Shown one piece after another: positions 25,352 through 32,350 of a stretch of 64,000 nucleotides of DNA (position 1 is its first letter; each line of letters begins with the position of its first letter). The notes beneath the pieces were generated by a model. The model did no database searches, was not told where the DNA came from, and was given only the letters and a program-made list of their open reading frames with translations. A program made the translations under genes and the position numbers. Source of the DNA: DASYXZ01 sp035946625 (lineage in GTDB: Bacteria > Acidobacteriota > Terriglobia > UBA7540); the NCBI GenBank assembly GCA_035946625.1, contig DASYZE010000073.1, positions 1 to 64,000 on the forward strand, read 5' to 3'.

Positions 25352-26134
25352 ATGGAACAACTCTGGTTTACGGCCATTCTCAATAAACTTCTGGGGGGCG
25401 TGGTGAGCGCCCTGCTCGGCTGGATTGCGTTGATCCACGGTCTGGAGTGGGTTCGTCCGCAAGACCCCGCCCATGCGATACCCAATTATGTGGCCATGGA
25501 GATTTTTGTCATACTCCTTTTGATTGGCGGCGCCTGGGTGCTTCGACTGCGGCTCTCCGTGGAGAATCCCGGCAAGTTCCAGCACGCCATGGAAGTCCTG
25601 GTGGAATTCATTCAGAGCACTTCAGAAGAAATCATCGGCCACGGGAGCCAGCGCTACGTCGGGCTGTTGGGGACTCTGTTCATCTTTGTGGCGGCTTGCA
25701 ATGTGCTGAGCTTGTTTCCAACTCTCGGTGTTCCTGTCCCTGCTTTCGGTATTGAAGTAAGCCCCACGGGCTACATCCAAACGACGCTGGGGTGCGCGGT
25801 GGCCGCGTTCCTCTATTACAACATCCAGGGCATCCGCCACCACGGTATTTTGGGATACCTCAAACACTTTTGCGGCCCCATCCTGGCCATGGCCGTCATT
25901 ATGTTTCCCATCGAGGTTATCGGCAACGTAGGGCGGCTCCTTTCCTTGAGCGTTCGTCTCTATGCCAACATGTTGGTGGGCGGTTTGCTTGAAAAAGTTT
26001 TCGGCGGGCTGGTGCCACTCTTGGTTCCTGTCATCTTCATGGCGTTGCACATTTTTGTATCGCTCTTGCAAGCTTATATTTTTATGCTGTTGCCGGCGGT
26101 TTACATCAGCCTGGCGGTTTCGGAAGAGCACTAA
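25352..26134 (+). CDS. atpB: F0F1 ATP synthase subunit a
   Basis: A 260-residue membrane subunit that forms the ion half-channels. The essential arginine is in LSLSVRLYANMLVGG, the family hallmark, and PIEVIGNVGR precedes it. Five to six spans are visible. The gene order atpZ-atpI-atpB-atpE is typical, but the b, delta, alpha, gamma, beta and epsilon genes do not follow. A 7-bp repeat hairpin and then atpE come next. The c subunit nearby carries sodium-type residues, which bears on the ion this channel carries. Confidence 0.93.
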   Translation: MEQLWFTAILNKLLGGVVSALLGWIALIHGLEWVRPQDPAHAIPNYVAMEIFVILLLIGGAWVLRLRLSVENPGKFQHAMEVLVEFIQSTSEEIIGHGSQRYVGLLGTLFIFVAACNVLSLFPTLGVPVPAFGIEVSPTGYIQTTLGCAVAAFLYYNIQGIRHHGILGYLKHFCGPILAMAVIMFPIEVIGNVGRLLSLSVRLYANMLVGGLLEKVFGGLVPLLVPVIFMALHIFVSLLQAYIFMLLPAVYISLAVSEEH

Positions 26135-26232
26135 ATTCAGGAGCCAGAAGTCAGGAGTCACGAGTCAGAATAAGCAGGCGCCTTTGTACACCAATTTTTA
26201 TTCTGTCTTCTGACTCCTGTCTCCTGACTTCT
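26134..26232 (+). repeat. Heptamer hairpin array, atpB-atpE gap
   Basis: Six 7-bp units (GAGTCAC, GAGTCAG, AAGTCAG type) run 26134-26175, starting on the last base of the atpB stop. After a 22-bp spacer, five units (GTCTTCT, GACTCCT type) run 26198-26232. The arms are near-perfect reverse complements, and the RNA would form a stem of more than 30 bp. Confidence 0.88.
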
Positions 26233-26350
26233 TGTTACACCCGTCAGTGTGAGCTCCGTCTGTCATCTGCGGTGTCGGAGAACCACCTCCTGGCGGAATT
26301 TCATAAGCGGCGCGGTTGAGCTGTTTCAGCCGGCGCCCAAGGAGAAAAAA

Positions 26351-26668
26351 ATGAAGCGTTACTTAGGGATGCTGTTGACGATGATGACCGGCTTGCTGGT
26401 GGCGGTCCCGGCGTTCGCGCAGGGTCCGGGCGGGGCTGCCGGTCCCGTCGATACCAAGTGGATTTGGATCACTTCCGGGTTCTCCATGGCTATCGCCTCG
26501 GCGGGCTGCGGCTATGCCCAGTCCAAAGCGACGGCAGCGGCGTGCGAGGGCTTGGGACGCAATCCCGGGGCGCGAGCGGCGATTCAGTTCGCGCTCATCC
26601 TGGCCCTGGTACTCATTGAGTCGATGGCGCTTTACACCTTCGCCATCATTTTCGCCAAAGTCGGATAG
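26351..26668 (+). CDS. atpE: F0F1 ATP synthase subunit c, Na+-type ligand set
   Basis: A 105-residue c subunit with an N-terminal extension that looks like a signal peptide (LLTMMTGLLVAVPAFA), as in some other bacteria. The two-helix hairpin follows with the polar loop R70-N-P. Aligned on the loop arginine to the Ilyobacter tartaricus c subunit, the Na+ ligands Q32, E65, S66 and Y70 fall on Q57, E90, S91 and Y95 with one constant offset. This set marks Na+-binding rings in characterised enzymes. The ATG at 26351 is preceded by AAGGAG. A strong terminator follows, so this is the last gene of the operon. Confidence 0.93.
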   Translation: MKRYLGMLLTMMTGLLVAVPAFAQGPGGAAGPVDTKWIWITSGFSMAIASAGCGYAQSKATAAACEGLGRNPGARAAIQFALILALVLIESMALYTFAIIFAKVG

Positions 26669-26691
26669 TCCCGCGCCAGTTCGACGGGTAG

Positions 26692-26716
26692 GGGGAGGGC
26701 TCTGCCCTCCCCTTTT
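26692..26716 (+). terminator. Rho-independent terminator after atpE
   Basis: A perfect 9-bp stem, GGGGAGGGC (26692-26700) against GCCCTCCCC (26704-26712), has a 3-nt loop and is followed by TTTT. It lies 24 bp after the atpE stop and closes the nuo-atp transcript. Confidence 0.85.
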
Positions 26717-26796
26717 AGTTCTCAGTTACCAGTTTTCAGTTAGGCCAGGACGAGTAGAGATTTCTCCTGACTTCTGTCTTCTGACTCCTGACTTCC
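26716..26796 (+). repeat. Heptamer arrays between the atpE terminator and adh (mixed arms)
   Basis: Four 7-bp units (CAGTTAC, CAGTTTT) run 26716-26743, and after an 18-bp spacer five units (GACTTCT, GTCTTCT, GACTCCT) run 26762-26796, 11 bp before the adh ATG. The two arms belong to different families; the right arm is the same as the right arm after atpB. This suggests arms can be exchanged between sites. Confidence 0.8.
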
Positions 26797-26807
26797 TCTT
26801 GCCTACC

Positions 26808-27815
26808 ATGAAAGCCGCAATTCTCCGCCAAGCCGGGACGCCGCTGGTTGTCGAAGAAATCGACAAACCACAGCCGGGTCCGGGCGAAATCCTGATCCAC
26901 GTCAAAGCCTGCGGCGTGTGCCATACGGACCTGCACCTGATGTCCGGCGAGTGGCGCCTGCCCAAGCTGCCGCTGGTGATGGGTCACGAGGCGGTGGGTG
27001 TGGTGGAATCGGTCGGCGCCGGAGTGAAAAATTTCAAGACGGGCGACCGCGCCGGCATTCCCTGGATTTATTCCACCTGCGGCGAGTGCGAATTTTGTTC
27101 GAGCGATCGCGAGCCGCTTTGCCCGGTGATTGTGGTGACTGGATTCATGGTGGACGGCGGATTTGCCGAGTATGTGAAAGTTCCGGCCGCTCATGCGGTG
27201 GCTGTTCCGCCCGAGCTGAGCTTTGCCGATGCGGCGCCGCTTTACTGTGCGGCGCTCACCGCCTATCGCGCGCTCAAAATTTCCGGCGCGCGAGTGGGCG
27301 ATGCCGTGGCCATCTGGGGAGTGGGCGGCCTTGGTCACTACGCCGTGCAAGTCGCCCGCGCCCTGGGTGCTCGGGTGGTGGCGGTGGACGTTGCCGCGCC
27401 TAAGTTGGAGCTGGCGCGAACGCTCGGCGCGGAGATCGTCATCGATGCCTCGCGCGAGAAACCAGCGGAAATCATCCGTCGCCTGGGTGGCGCGCACGTG
27501 GTGGTAAACTTTGTTTGTAATCAGGAATCCTTTGTCCAGGGGTTTGGCGCCTTGCGGCGCGGCGGAACGCTTATGGTGGTGGGCCTTCCCCCCGGCGACT
27601 TCACCCTCCCCATTCGCGGCAGCGTGGCCAAAGGAATTCGAGTGCTCACCTCGGCCGTGGGCAGCCGGCAGGACTTGCGCGAAGTCCTGGCGCTCGCCGC
27701 TGCCGGTAAAATAAAGACGGTGGGCGAATCGCTTCGCCTCGAAGACATCAATGGAGCTTTTGAGCGCATGCGCGCCGGGACGATTCCCGGGCGGTTGGTG
27801 GTGGAGTTTCCATAG
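26808..27815 (+). CDS. Zinc-dependent alcohol dehydrogenase
   Basis: A 335-residue MDR-superfamily dehydrogenase. Catalytic zinc ligands are visible in KACGVCHTDLH and GHEAVGVV; the structural zinc site is CGECEFCSSDREPLC. The NAD-binding turn is GVGGLGHYAVQVA and the second strand ends with an aspartate (VVAVD), which favours NAD over NADP. It resembles propanol-preferring (AdhP/AdhA) enzymes. The start at 26808 is chosen because the family N-terminus (MKAAILRQAG) begins there; a longer frame upstream is noncoding. Its last 128 bp are duplicated at 28868-28993 inside a broken gene. Confidence 0.9.
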   Translation: MKAAILRQAGTPLVVEEIDKPQPGPGEILIHVKACGVCHTDLHLMSGEWRLPKLPLVMGHEAVGVVESVGAGVKNFKTGDRAGIPWIYSTCGECEFCSSDREPLCPVIVVTGFMVDGGFAEYVKVPAAHAVAVPPELSFADAAPLYCAALTAYRALKISGARVGDAVAIWGVGGLGHYAVQVARALGARVVAVDVAAPKLELARTLGAEIVIDASREKPAEIIRRLGGAHVVVNFVCNQESFVQGFGALRRGGTLMVVGLPPGDFTLPIRGSVAKGIRVLTSAVGSRQDLREVLALAAAGKIKTVGESLRLEDINGAFERMRAGTIPGRLVVEFP

Positions 27816-27881
27816 ATTCGTCCGTGCCACGCGCGGGCTGCGCCGATGTATCGCGGCTCTAGCGAAAGGTGCAGCTTCGTG

Positions 27882-27903
27882 GGGGCGGTTCGCGAACCGC
27901 CCC
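27882..27903. repeat. Perfect 22-bp palindrome, left flank of higBA
   Basis: A perfect inverted repeat with arms GGGGCGGTTCG and CGAACCGCCCC and no loop lies 66 bp after adh. A degenerate copy at 28578-28598 lies on the other side of higBA. It may be a REP-type element or a terminator for adh without a T tract. Confidence 0.7.
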
Positions 27904-27915
27904 GGCGTGCAATTC

Positions 27916-27951
27916 TGTACGCTTGACGTACCGCGTACACTCTGGTAGGCT
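27916..27951 (+). promoter_or_regulatory. higBA promoter with overlapping operator dyad
   Basis: TTGACG (27923-27928) and TAGGCT (27946-27951) are 17 bp apart and end 5 bp before the higB start. A perfect dyad, TGTACGC and GCGTACA with a 10-bp spacer (27916-27939), covers the -35 box. A HigA dimer bound there would block transcription, the usual toxin-antitoxin self-control. Confidence 0.7.
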
Positions 27952-27956
27952 GAAAT

Positions 27957-28241
27957 TTGATCCGGAGCTTTAAGGACCGAAGAACCGAGCGCTTCGCCAA
28001 TGGTGAACGGGTTCCTGCTTTTGAGGGCTTCCGTCATCAAGCCGAGAAACGGCTACGGGTGCTGGAATCGGCGGCTGGCTTACACGACCTGGCCCGGCTT
28101 AACAGCAACCATCTTGAATCGCTGTCGGCCGACAGGAAGGGTCAATACAGCATCCGAGTGAACCAGCAATGGCGCATCTGCTTTCAGTGGCGGCAAGGAG
28201 CGGATGGCGCCGAACAGGTTGAAATTGTGGATTACCATTAG
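27957..28241 (+). CDS. higB: HigB-type RelE-superfamily toxin
   Basis: A 94-residue protein matching the HigB / plasmid-killer branch of RelE mRNA interferases, which cut mRNA on the ribosome. Recognisable stretches are MIRSFKDRRTE, PLNLL-type region RLNSNHLESL, and SIRVNQQWRICFQW followed by VEIVDYH, which carry the basic and His/Tyr residues of the family. The start is TTG at 27957, aligned with the family N-terminus. It precedes higA by 11 bp, the toxin-first order that defines HigBA. The pair sits between two copies of a palindrome inside a rearranged region, consistent with mobility. Confidence 0.88.
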   Translation: MIRSFKDRRTERFANGERVPAFEGFRHQAEKRLRVLESAAGLHDLARLNSNHLESLSADRKGQYSIRVNQQWRICFQWRQGADGAEQVEIVDYH

Positions 28242-28252
28242 GAGGTTTAACC

Positions 28253-28564
28253 ATGGCACGGACACCCATTCATCCCGGAGAGATACTCGCCGACGAATTG
28301 ATGGAGATTGGCATTTCCGCAACCCATTTGGCCCGCACCATGGGTGTGCCTGCAAATCGGATTTCACAGATTATCGCCGGTAAGCGAGCCATCTCGGCGG
28401 ACACCGCCCTGCGCCTGGCTCGTTACTTTAGAACTACACCGGACCTGTGGATGAACTTGCAAAAAAACTACGACCTCGATCTTGCTCGCCAGCGGCTCGG
28501 CAAGGCGATCAAACATTTCCCACAAAGACCGGAGACATCCACTCCAGTTCACCACCGGGTGTGA
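28253..28564 (+). CDS. higA: HigA antitoxin, XRE-family
   Basis: A 103-residue HigA antitoxin with a central helix-turn-helix. The family opening HPGEILADELMEIGIS and the recognition region NRISQIIAGKRAIS are clear, as is the closing RYFRTTPDLWMNLQ. TAGGAGG lies 6 bp before the ATG. It would neutralise HigB and repress the promoter at 27916-27951. Downstream, a degenerate copy of the palindrome and a T-rich stretch could terminate the transcript. Confidence 0.92.
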   Translation: MARTPIHPGEILADELMEIGISATHLARTMGVPANRISQIIAGKRAISADTALRLARYFRTTPDLWMNLQKNYDLDLARQRLGKAIKHFPQRPETSTPVHHRV

Positions 28565-28577
28565 GGGACGCTATCCT

Positions 28578-28598
28578 TGAGCGGTTCGCGAACTGCCC
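28578..28598. repeat. Degenerate palindrome, right flank of higBA
   Basis: The core GCGGTTCGCGAACTGCCCC repeats the perfect palindrome at 27882-27903 with two changes. It is followed by TACTTTTTAAC, so it may act as the higBA terminator. The pair of copies brackets higBA. Confidence 0.6.
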
Positions 28599-28619
28599 CT
28601 ACTTTTTAACAAGGAAAAT

Positions 28620-28994
28620 ATGACGGCAAGCGCAACCAGGCACGGAGAACAAGATCGGTCGCTCACCGAAAAGGCGCGGGCGCATTTCCCCGCGCTCGCT
28701 CGCCGCCACAATGGATACCCGGTGGCCTATTTCGACGGTCCGGGCGGGACGCAAGTGCCGCGCCAAGTGGTGGAATCGGTCGCCGATTATCTCTACCACC
28801 ACAACGCCAACACGCACTGGGCGTATCCGACCAGCGCGGAAACGGACGAAGCCATTGCGCAATCGCGCCTGGCGCTCGCCGCTGCCGGTAAAATAAAGAC
28901 GGTGGGCGAATCGCTTCGCCTCGAAGACATCAACGGAGCCTTTGAGCGCATGCGCGCCGAGACGATTTCCGGGCGCATCGTGGTCGAAATGTAG
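28620..28994 (+). pseudogene. Chimera: 5' end of a cysteine-desulfurase-like gene fused to the 3' end of adh
   Basis: The first 83 residues belong to the class V aminotransferase, cysteine-desulfurase-like family: YFDGPGGTQVPRQVVE and HHNANTHWAYPTS are typical of its N-terminus. At about 28868 the sequence switches, in frame, to the last 41 residues of the alcohol dehydrogenase at 26808-27815 (LALAAAGKIKTVGESLRLED and onward, nearly identical DNA). The PLP-binding lysine and the rest of the fold are missing, so no desulfurase activity is possible. The missing 3' end of the desulfurase survives at about 30603-30797. The gene was split by an insertion. Confidence 0.85.
28868..28993 (+). repeat. 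Duplicate of the adh 3' end
   Basis: Bases 28868-28993 repeat 27686-27813 (the last part of adh) with about a dozen differences, mostly near the 3' end. The shared junction begins at CCTGGCGCTCGCC in both copies, a possible recombination seam. Confidence 0.85.
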
Positions 28995-29038
28995 GTCCGC
29001 GTTGTCCACCGGAGCCTTGCAAGTCGCTCCGGTGTAAC

Positions 29039-29869
29039 TTAGTGCCCTTGTGGGATAGCTGACGCGGCAGGTGTGTCAGGGCGCAGAGCACCAAAGTAGG
29101 CTCGGTCGCTGGCGTCCCACGTCTCTTGCAGGTCTTTACTGACGGGAATATGGTACTTTTCGGCAAGCATCCGTTGCGGCTCGGATGGTTTCATTTCTTG
29201 GTAGTCCAGTGGTTCTTCGAATAGGGCTGGGTTAGGTTCACCTAACTCAAGACTGACAGTTTTGCTTTCGGTTTGGAGTTTGAAGGTGCCATCGGGCTGT
29301 TTGTCGTACGAAAGGTATTTTAGACTTTGGCAGGCCAGCTCGGGAGCACGCCAATCGGTTACTTTCCATCCCAGGTCATCCGACGTGTGCGTCACAATAG
29401 CTACCTGCTGTCCCTCCAAAGTGTCGTGCCCGTCAAGTCTGAAGTCTGGGCTGAGACAGTCTTGAGAAGGGTTGAACATCTGCGCTCTCAGTTGCTCGAC
29501 CGCTGCTGGGCCGGGAAGCCGCCGGGTGCTCTTTACACGAAGCGACGGATACATAGTGACCCTCCGTCCGTCGATGAATCGAATCGTCCACGCCGTTTCT
29601 CCCGCCTCGAGTCCAACTCTGCCAAGAATCGTTTCTGTCACGCTTCGGGAGCCGTCGGAGCGTATGGCAATGGTCTGACGGCGATGAGGCTCGCCGCGCG
29701 GGTTGTGCGTGTATGCCATAACTTCGACCTTGAGCGTGAATGGTGTTACTGCGGCTTGGGGGTTCAGTAAACTTGCCCTGGCGCGCATCACCAGCCGTGT
29801 TCCAATGAAGCACACCCCGGCCAAGCTAGTCGCCACAAGCGCCCACCAGTATCCCCGATTGATTGTCAT
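29039..29869 (-). CDS. Hypothetical membrane-anchored protein
   Basis: A 276-residue protein with one N-terminal membrane anchor (YWWALVATSLAGVCFIGTRLV) and a beta-rich outer part; motifs such as WTIRFIDGRRVTMYPSLRVK and HDTLEGQQVAIVTH suggest an all-beta, lipoprotein-like or sigma-E-regulator-like fold, but I recognise no family. It follows a small cysteine-rich secreted protein on the same strand, with 36 bp between the genes, so the two may be one operon. Both lie inside the segment that splits the desulfurase gene, so they arrived together as an insertion. Confidence 0.6.
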   Translation of the reverse strand: MTINRGYWWALVATSLAGVCFIGTRLVMRARASLLNPQAAVTPFTLKVEVMAYTHNPRGEPHRRQTIAIRSDGSRSVTETILGRVGLEAGETAWTIRFIDGRRVTMYPSLRVKSTRRLPGPAAVEQLRAQMFNPSQDCLSPDFRLDGHDTLEGQQVAIVTHTSDDLGWKVTDWRAPELACQSLKYLSYDKQPDGTFKLQTESKTVSLELGEPNPALFEEPLDYQEMKPSEPQRMLAEKYHIPVSKDLQETWDASDRAYFGALRPDTPAASAIPQGH

Positions 29870-29905
29870 GGGCTAGAACCTCCTTTGATGTTTCTTCTAT
29901 CCCAT

Positions 29906-30199
29906 TCAGGTGCAGTCCGCATAACAGGCATCTATCGTGTCGCATGAGGCTATCGCGCACTGCTGGCCACAATTAGCTCCGCAGTTTGGCAGGTGCCCCA
30001 CGCAAGTGTGCCGGAGGCAGCACAGGCCGTAACCGCAGTCTCCCGCGTCGTAGCACCCTGACATGTCGGCCTTTGAGTATCCAGCACCAGGTATAAAGTG
30101 GCATACGAGCTGCTGGGGCTGTGCTGTTCTAATTCCAGCCATGGTCCCCATCGCGCAAGCAAGAGCCATCAATGCTATTCTTCTCGAATACTTCACCAT
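29906..30199 (-). CDS. Small secreted cysteine-rich protein
   Basis: A 97-residue protein with an N-terminal signal peptide (about residues 1-28) and a mature part of about 69 residues containing 12 cysteines, several in tight pairs (GLCCLRHTC, NCGANCGQQC, CDTIDACYADC). The even number and spacing suggest six disulfides, as in small toxin-like or inhibitor-like folds, or a lantibiotic-like precursor without the modifying enzymes. No homologue is known to me. It lies upstream of the membrane-anchored protein at 29039-29869 and is preceded by a hairpin in its leader. Coding is supported by the cysteine pattern. Confidence 0.65.
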   Translation of the reverse strand: MVKYSRRIALMALACAMGTMAGIRTAQPQQLVCHFIPGAGYSKADMSGCYDAGDCGYGLCCLRHTCVGHLPNCGANCGQQCAIASCDTIDACYADCT

Positions 30200-30224
30200 A
30201 ACCTCTACCTCCGTTCACTGGAAT

Positions 30225-30244
30225 TTGGTCGTCAGAACGACCAA
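30225..30244 (-). promoter_or_regulatory. Hairpin in the leader of the cysteine-rich gene
   Basis: A perfect 8-bp inverted repeat, TTGGTCGT and ACGACCAA with a 4-nt loop, lies 26 bp before the ATG at 30199. It could be an operator or an mRNA leader structure. Confidence 0.45.
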
Positions 30245-30602
30245 CTGGGATACTCTAGTCTCTTGTTACCGGGCTGGCATCAATGAGATGTTTGAACGTG
30301 CTACCTGTACTGCCAACCGGGCGAAATCTAAGAATTCTGCTAGCGCTTACCTTCCTATACTTTTAGGAACTGCAAGGTTTCATATAAATTGACATTTATC
30401 AAGGCCAAATTACGAGGCTAATTTACAAACCCCCTCGTCAACTGCAAGAAATCGAGAAATTCCCATCTAGGGAGCTTGAAGGTCCCCGTCCAATCTCCCA
30501 CCCCTAAGGTGTGCATAAGGCAGATGATGCGGGGCAAGACAAAATAGTGATGACGAGACCATTCCGAACAACCCACTCCGGGATGGCGGCACTCCTCAAC
30601 GT
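30245..30602. other. Intergenic stretch, no gene seen
   Basis: About 360 bp with lower GC than its neighbours and no convincing frame in either direction. It lies between the leader of the cysteine-rich gene and the detached 3' end of the desulfurase gene, so the right boundary of the insertion is in it or at its end (near 30600). I see no terminal inverted repeats or transposase remnant. Confidence 0.4.
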
Positions 30603-30797
30603 CAGATCGATTTGTCAACCCTGTCCGGGCGGGAGGTGTTTGTATCCCATGGCGACTTCTATGCCGCAACCATCATTCAGCGTCTGGGCTTGGGGGACGA
30701 AGGTCTGGTGCGGGCGGGTTGTGCTTGCTACACAACCGGAGAGGAAATATCGCGTCTGGTTCACGGCGTGCGTGCCATTGCAGAGCGGCACGGCTGA
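30603..30797 (+). pseudogene. Detached 3' end of the cysteine-desulfurase-like gene
   Basis: The frame reads LSGREVFVSHGDFYAATII, RLGLGDEGLVRAGCACYTT and ISRLVHGVRAIA, the characteristic C-terminus of class V aminotransferase, cysteine-desulfurase-like proteins. It lacks everything before it. Its N-terminal partner is at 28620-28867, so about 1.74 kb now separates the two halves and the middle of the gene (including the PLP lysine) is lost. Orientation is the same in both pieces. Confidence 0.8.
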
Positions 30798-30874
30798 AAT
30801 CGACAACGATCTCCACTTCACCTGCGCCATCATGCAAAGTCCGCAATGGATTCCGTTATCCTGTTTGTGAATTC

Positions 30875-32350
30875 CTATGGCAGTCGATTGGCGGCCAGGT
30901 TGGCAAGATCGAGGAAGGAGCCCGGCAGCAGGCCAAGGTAGAAAATTCCAAACAGGCTGGCGGCCATGGCGATGCCGAGCGAGGCGGGCATATCCACATG
31001 CGAGGCTTCCGATTTTCCCTCGCGCATATACATCACCACCACCAGCCGCAAATAGTAATAGACGGAGACCACGCTGTTCAGCAAGGCGATGATCGTGAGG
31101 CCAATCAGATTGGAATGGATGGCGGCGCGGAAGACGTAAAACTTGGCGAAGAATCCGGCCATGGTGGGAATGCCGGCCAGGGAAAACATAAATACCGCAA
31201 GGCAGGCCGCCGCGCCCGGCCGCTCAAATCCAAAACCGACAAAATCATCCACATTAGTATATCGCTCGCCCGGTCCGGCCAGGTGAGCGATGAGGATGAA
31301 CACTCCCACATTCATCAGCGCGTAAGCGGCAAGGTAGAAAAGCACGGAGGAGGTTGCCTCGGCGCGCGTGATGTTAAGGGCGCCGGGGGCGAGAGCCGCG
31401 GCAATCCCCACCAGAACATAACCCGCGTGCGCGATGGAAGAGTAAGCGAGGAATCGCTTGACGTTTGATTGCCAGAGCGCGGCCAGATTTCCCAGAGACA
31501 TGGTGAGGAGCGCGGAAATCCAGATCAGCCAGAAGCTGAGCGAACTCACCCCGGCGAATCCCACCAGGAAGACGCGCAGGACCACGGCAAACGCGGCCGC
31601 TTTCGGCCCCACACTCAGGAAGGCGGTGACCGGCGCGGGCGCGCCCTGATAAACGTCCGGCGTCCAGATTTGAAAAGGCACGGCGGACACTTTGAAGCCC
31701 AGTCCCACAAACATCAGGAGCAGGGCCACTGAAGTCATGGAGGCCCAGCCCGTGGAACGGGCAAGATGGACATTCAGATCGGTGAGATTGGTCGAGCCCG
31801 AAATTCCGTAGACAAACGCGATGCCGTAAAGGAAAAAAGCAGTGGCGAATGACCCCAGCAAAAAATACTTGAGCGAAGCCTCGTTGGACTGGGCGTTGCT
31901 GCGCTTGAATCCGGCCAGAATATATGTGGAGATGGAAGAAATTTCGAGCCCGAGAAAAATCATGATGAGTTCGGTGGAGGCGGCCATAAAGCACATGCCG
32001 AGAGTGGCCATCAACACCAGCGAATAATACTCGGCGTGATTGATCCCGTCGCGCTCCAGGTAATGCACCGAGCCGAGCAGGGTGAGCCCTGCCACAAAGA
32101 GAAAGAGCAGGGTGAAATACATACTGAATTCATCGGCGGAAACGTTGCCGTTGAACGCGGTTCCGGGCGAGAGGGAAGTCCAGGAAGTGGAATAGGCCGC
32201 GGCCGCCACCCCGACCAGCGCCAGCCAGCCCAGCGTGGATTTTCGCCCTGAGCTGACAAACGGGTCGAGCACCATCACCAGAATGGCGAATCCGGCCAGA
32301 ACGATTTCGGGGAGAACGCGCACCAGGTCATTGGGCTGGACGAAATTCAT
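30875..32350 (-). CDS. nuoN: NADH-quinone oxidoreductase subunit N (second cluster)
   Basis: A 491-residue antiporter-like subunit. Motifs: MIFLGLEISSISTYILAGF with the key glutamate, KVSAVPFQIWTPDVYQGAP with the lysine, and NVKRFLAYSSIAHAGY. It overlaps the nuoM stop region by 4 bp (32347-32350). It is the last gene of the minus-strand cluster. It differs clearly from the copy at 23162-24658, so the two clusters are old paralogues or were acquired separately. Confidence 0.93.
   Translation of the reverse strand: MNFVQPNDLVRVLPEIVLAGFAILVMVLDPFVSSGRKSTLGWLALVGVAAAAYSTSWTSLSPGTAFNGNVSADEFSMYFTLLFLFVAGLTLLGSVHYLERDGINHAEYYSLVLMATLGMCFMAASTELIMIFLGLEISSISTYILAGFKRSNAQSNEASLKYFLLGSFATAFFLYGIAFVYGISGSTNLTDLNVHLARSTGWASMTSVALLLMFVGLGFKVSAVPFQIWTPDVYQGAPAPVTAFLSVGPKAAAFAVVLRVFLVGFAGVSSLSFWLIWISALLTMSLGNLAALWQSNVKRFLAYSSIAHAGYVLVGIAAALAPGALNITRAEATSSVLFYLAAYALMNVGVFILIAHLAGPGERYTNVDDFVGFGFERPGAAACLAVFMFSLAGIPTMAGFFAKFYVFRAAIHSNLIGLTIIALLNSVVSVYYYLRLVVVMYMREGKSEASHVDMPASLGIAMAASLFGIFYLGLLPGSFLDLANLAANRLP

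Noticed and set aside
26514..26807. Adh frame extended upstream to 26514
   Set aside because: This part overlaps atpE, the terminator and a repeat array; the family N-terminus begins at 26808.
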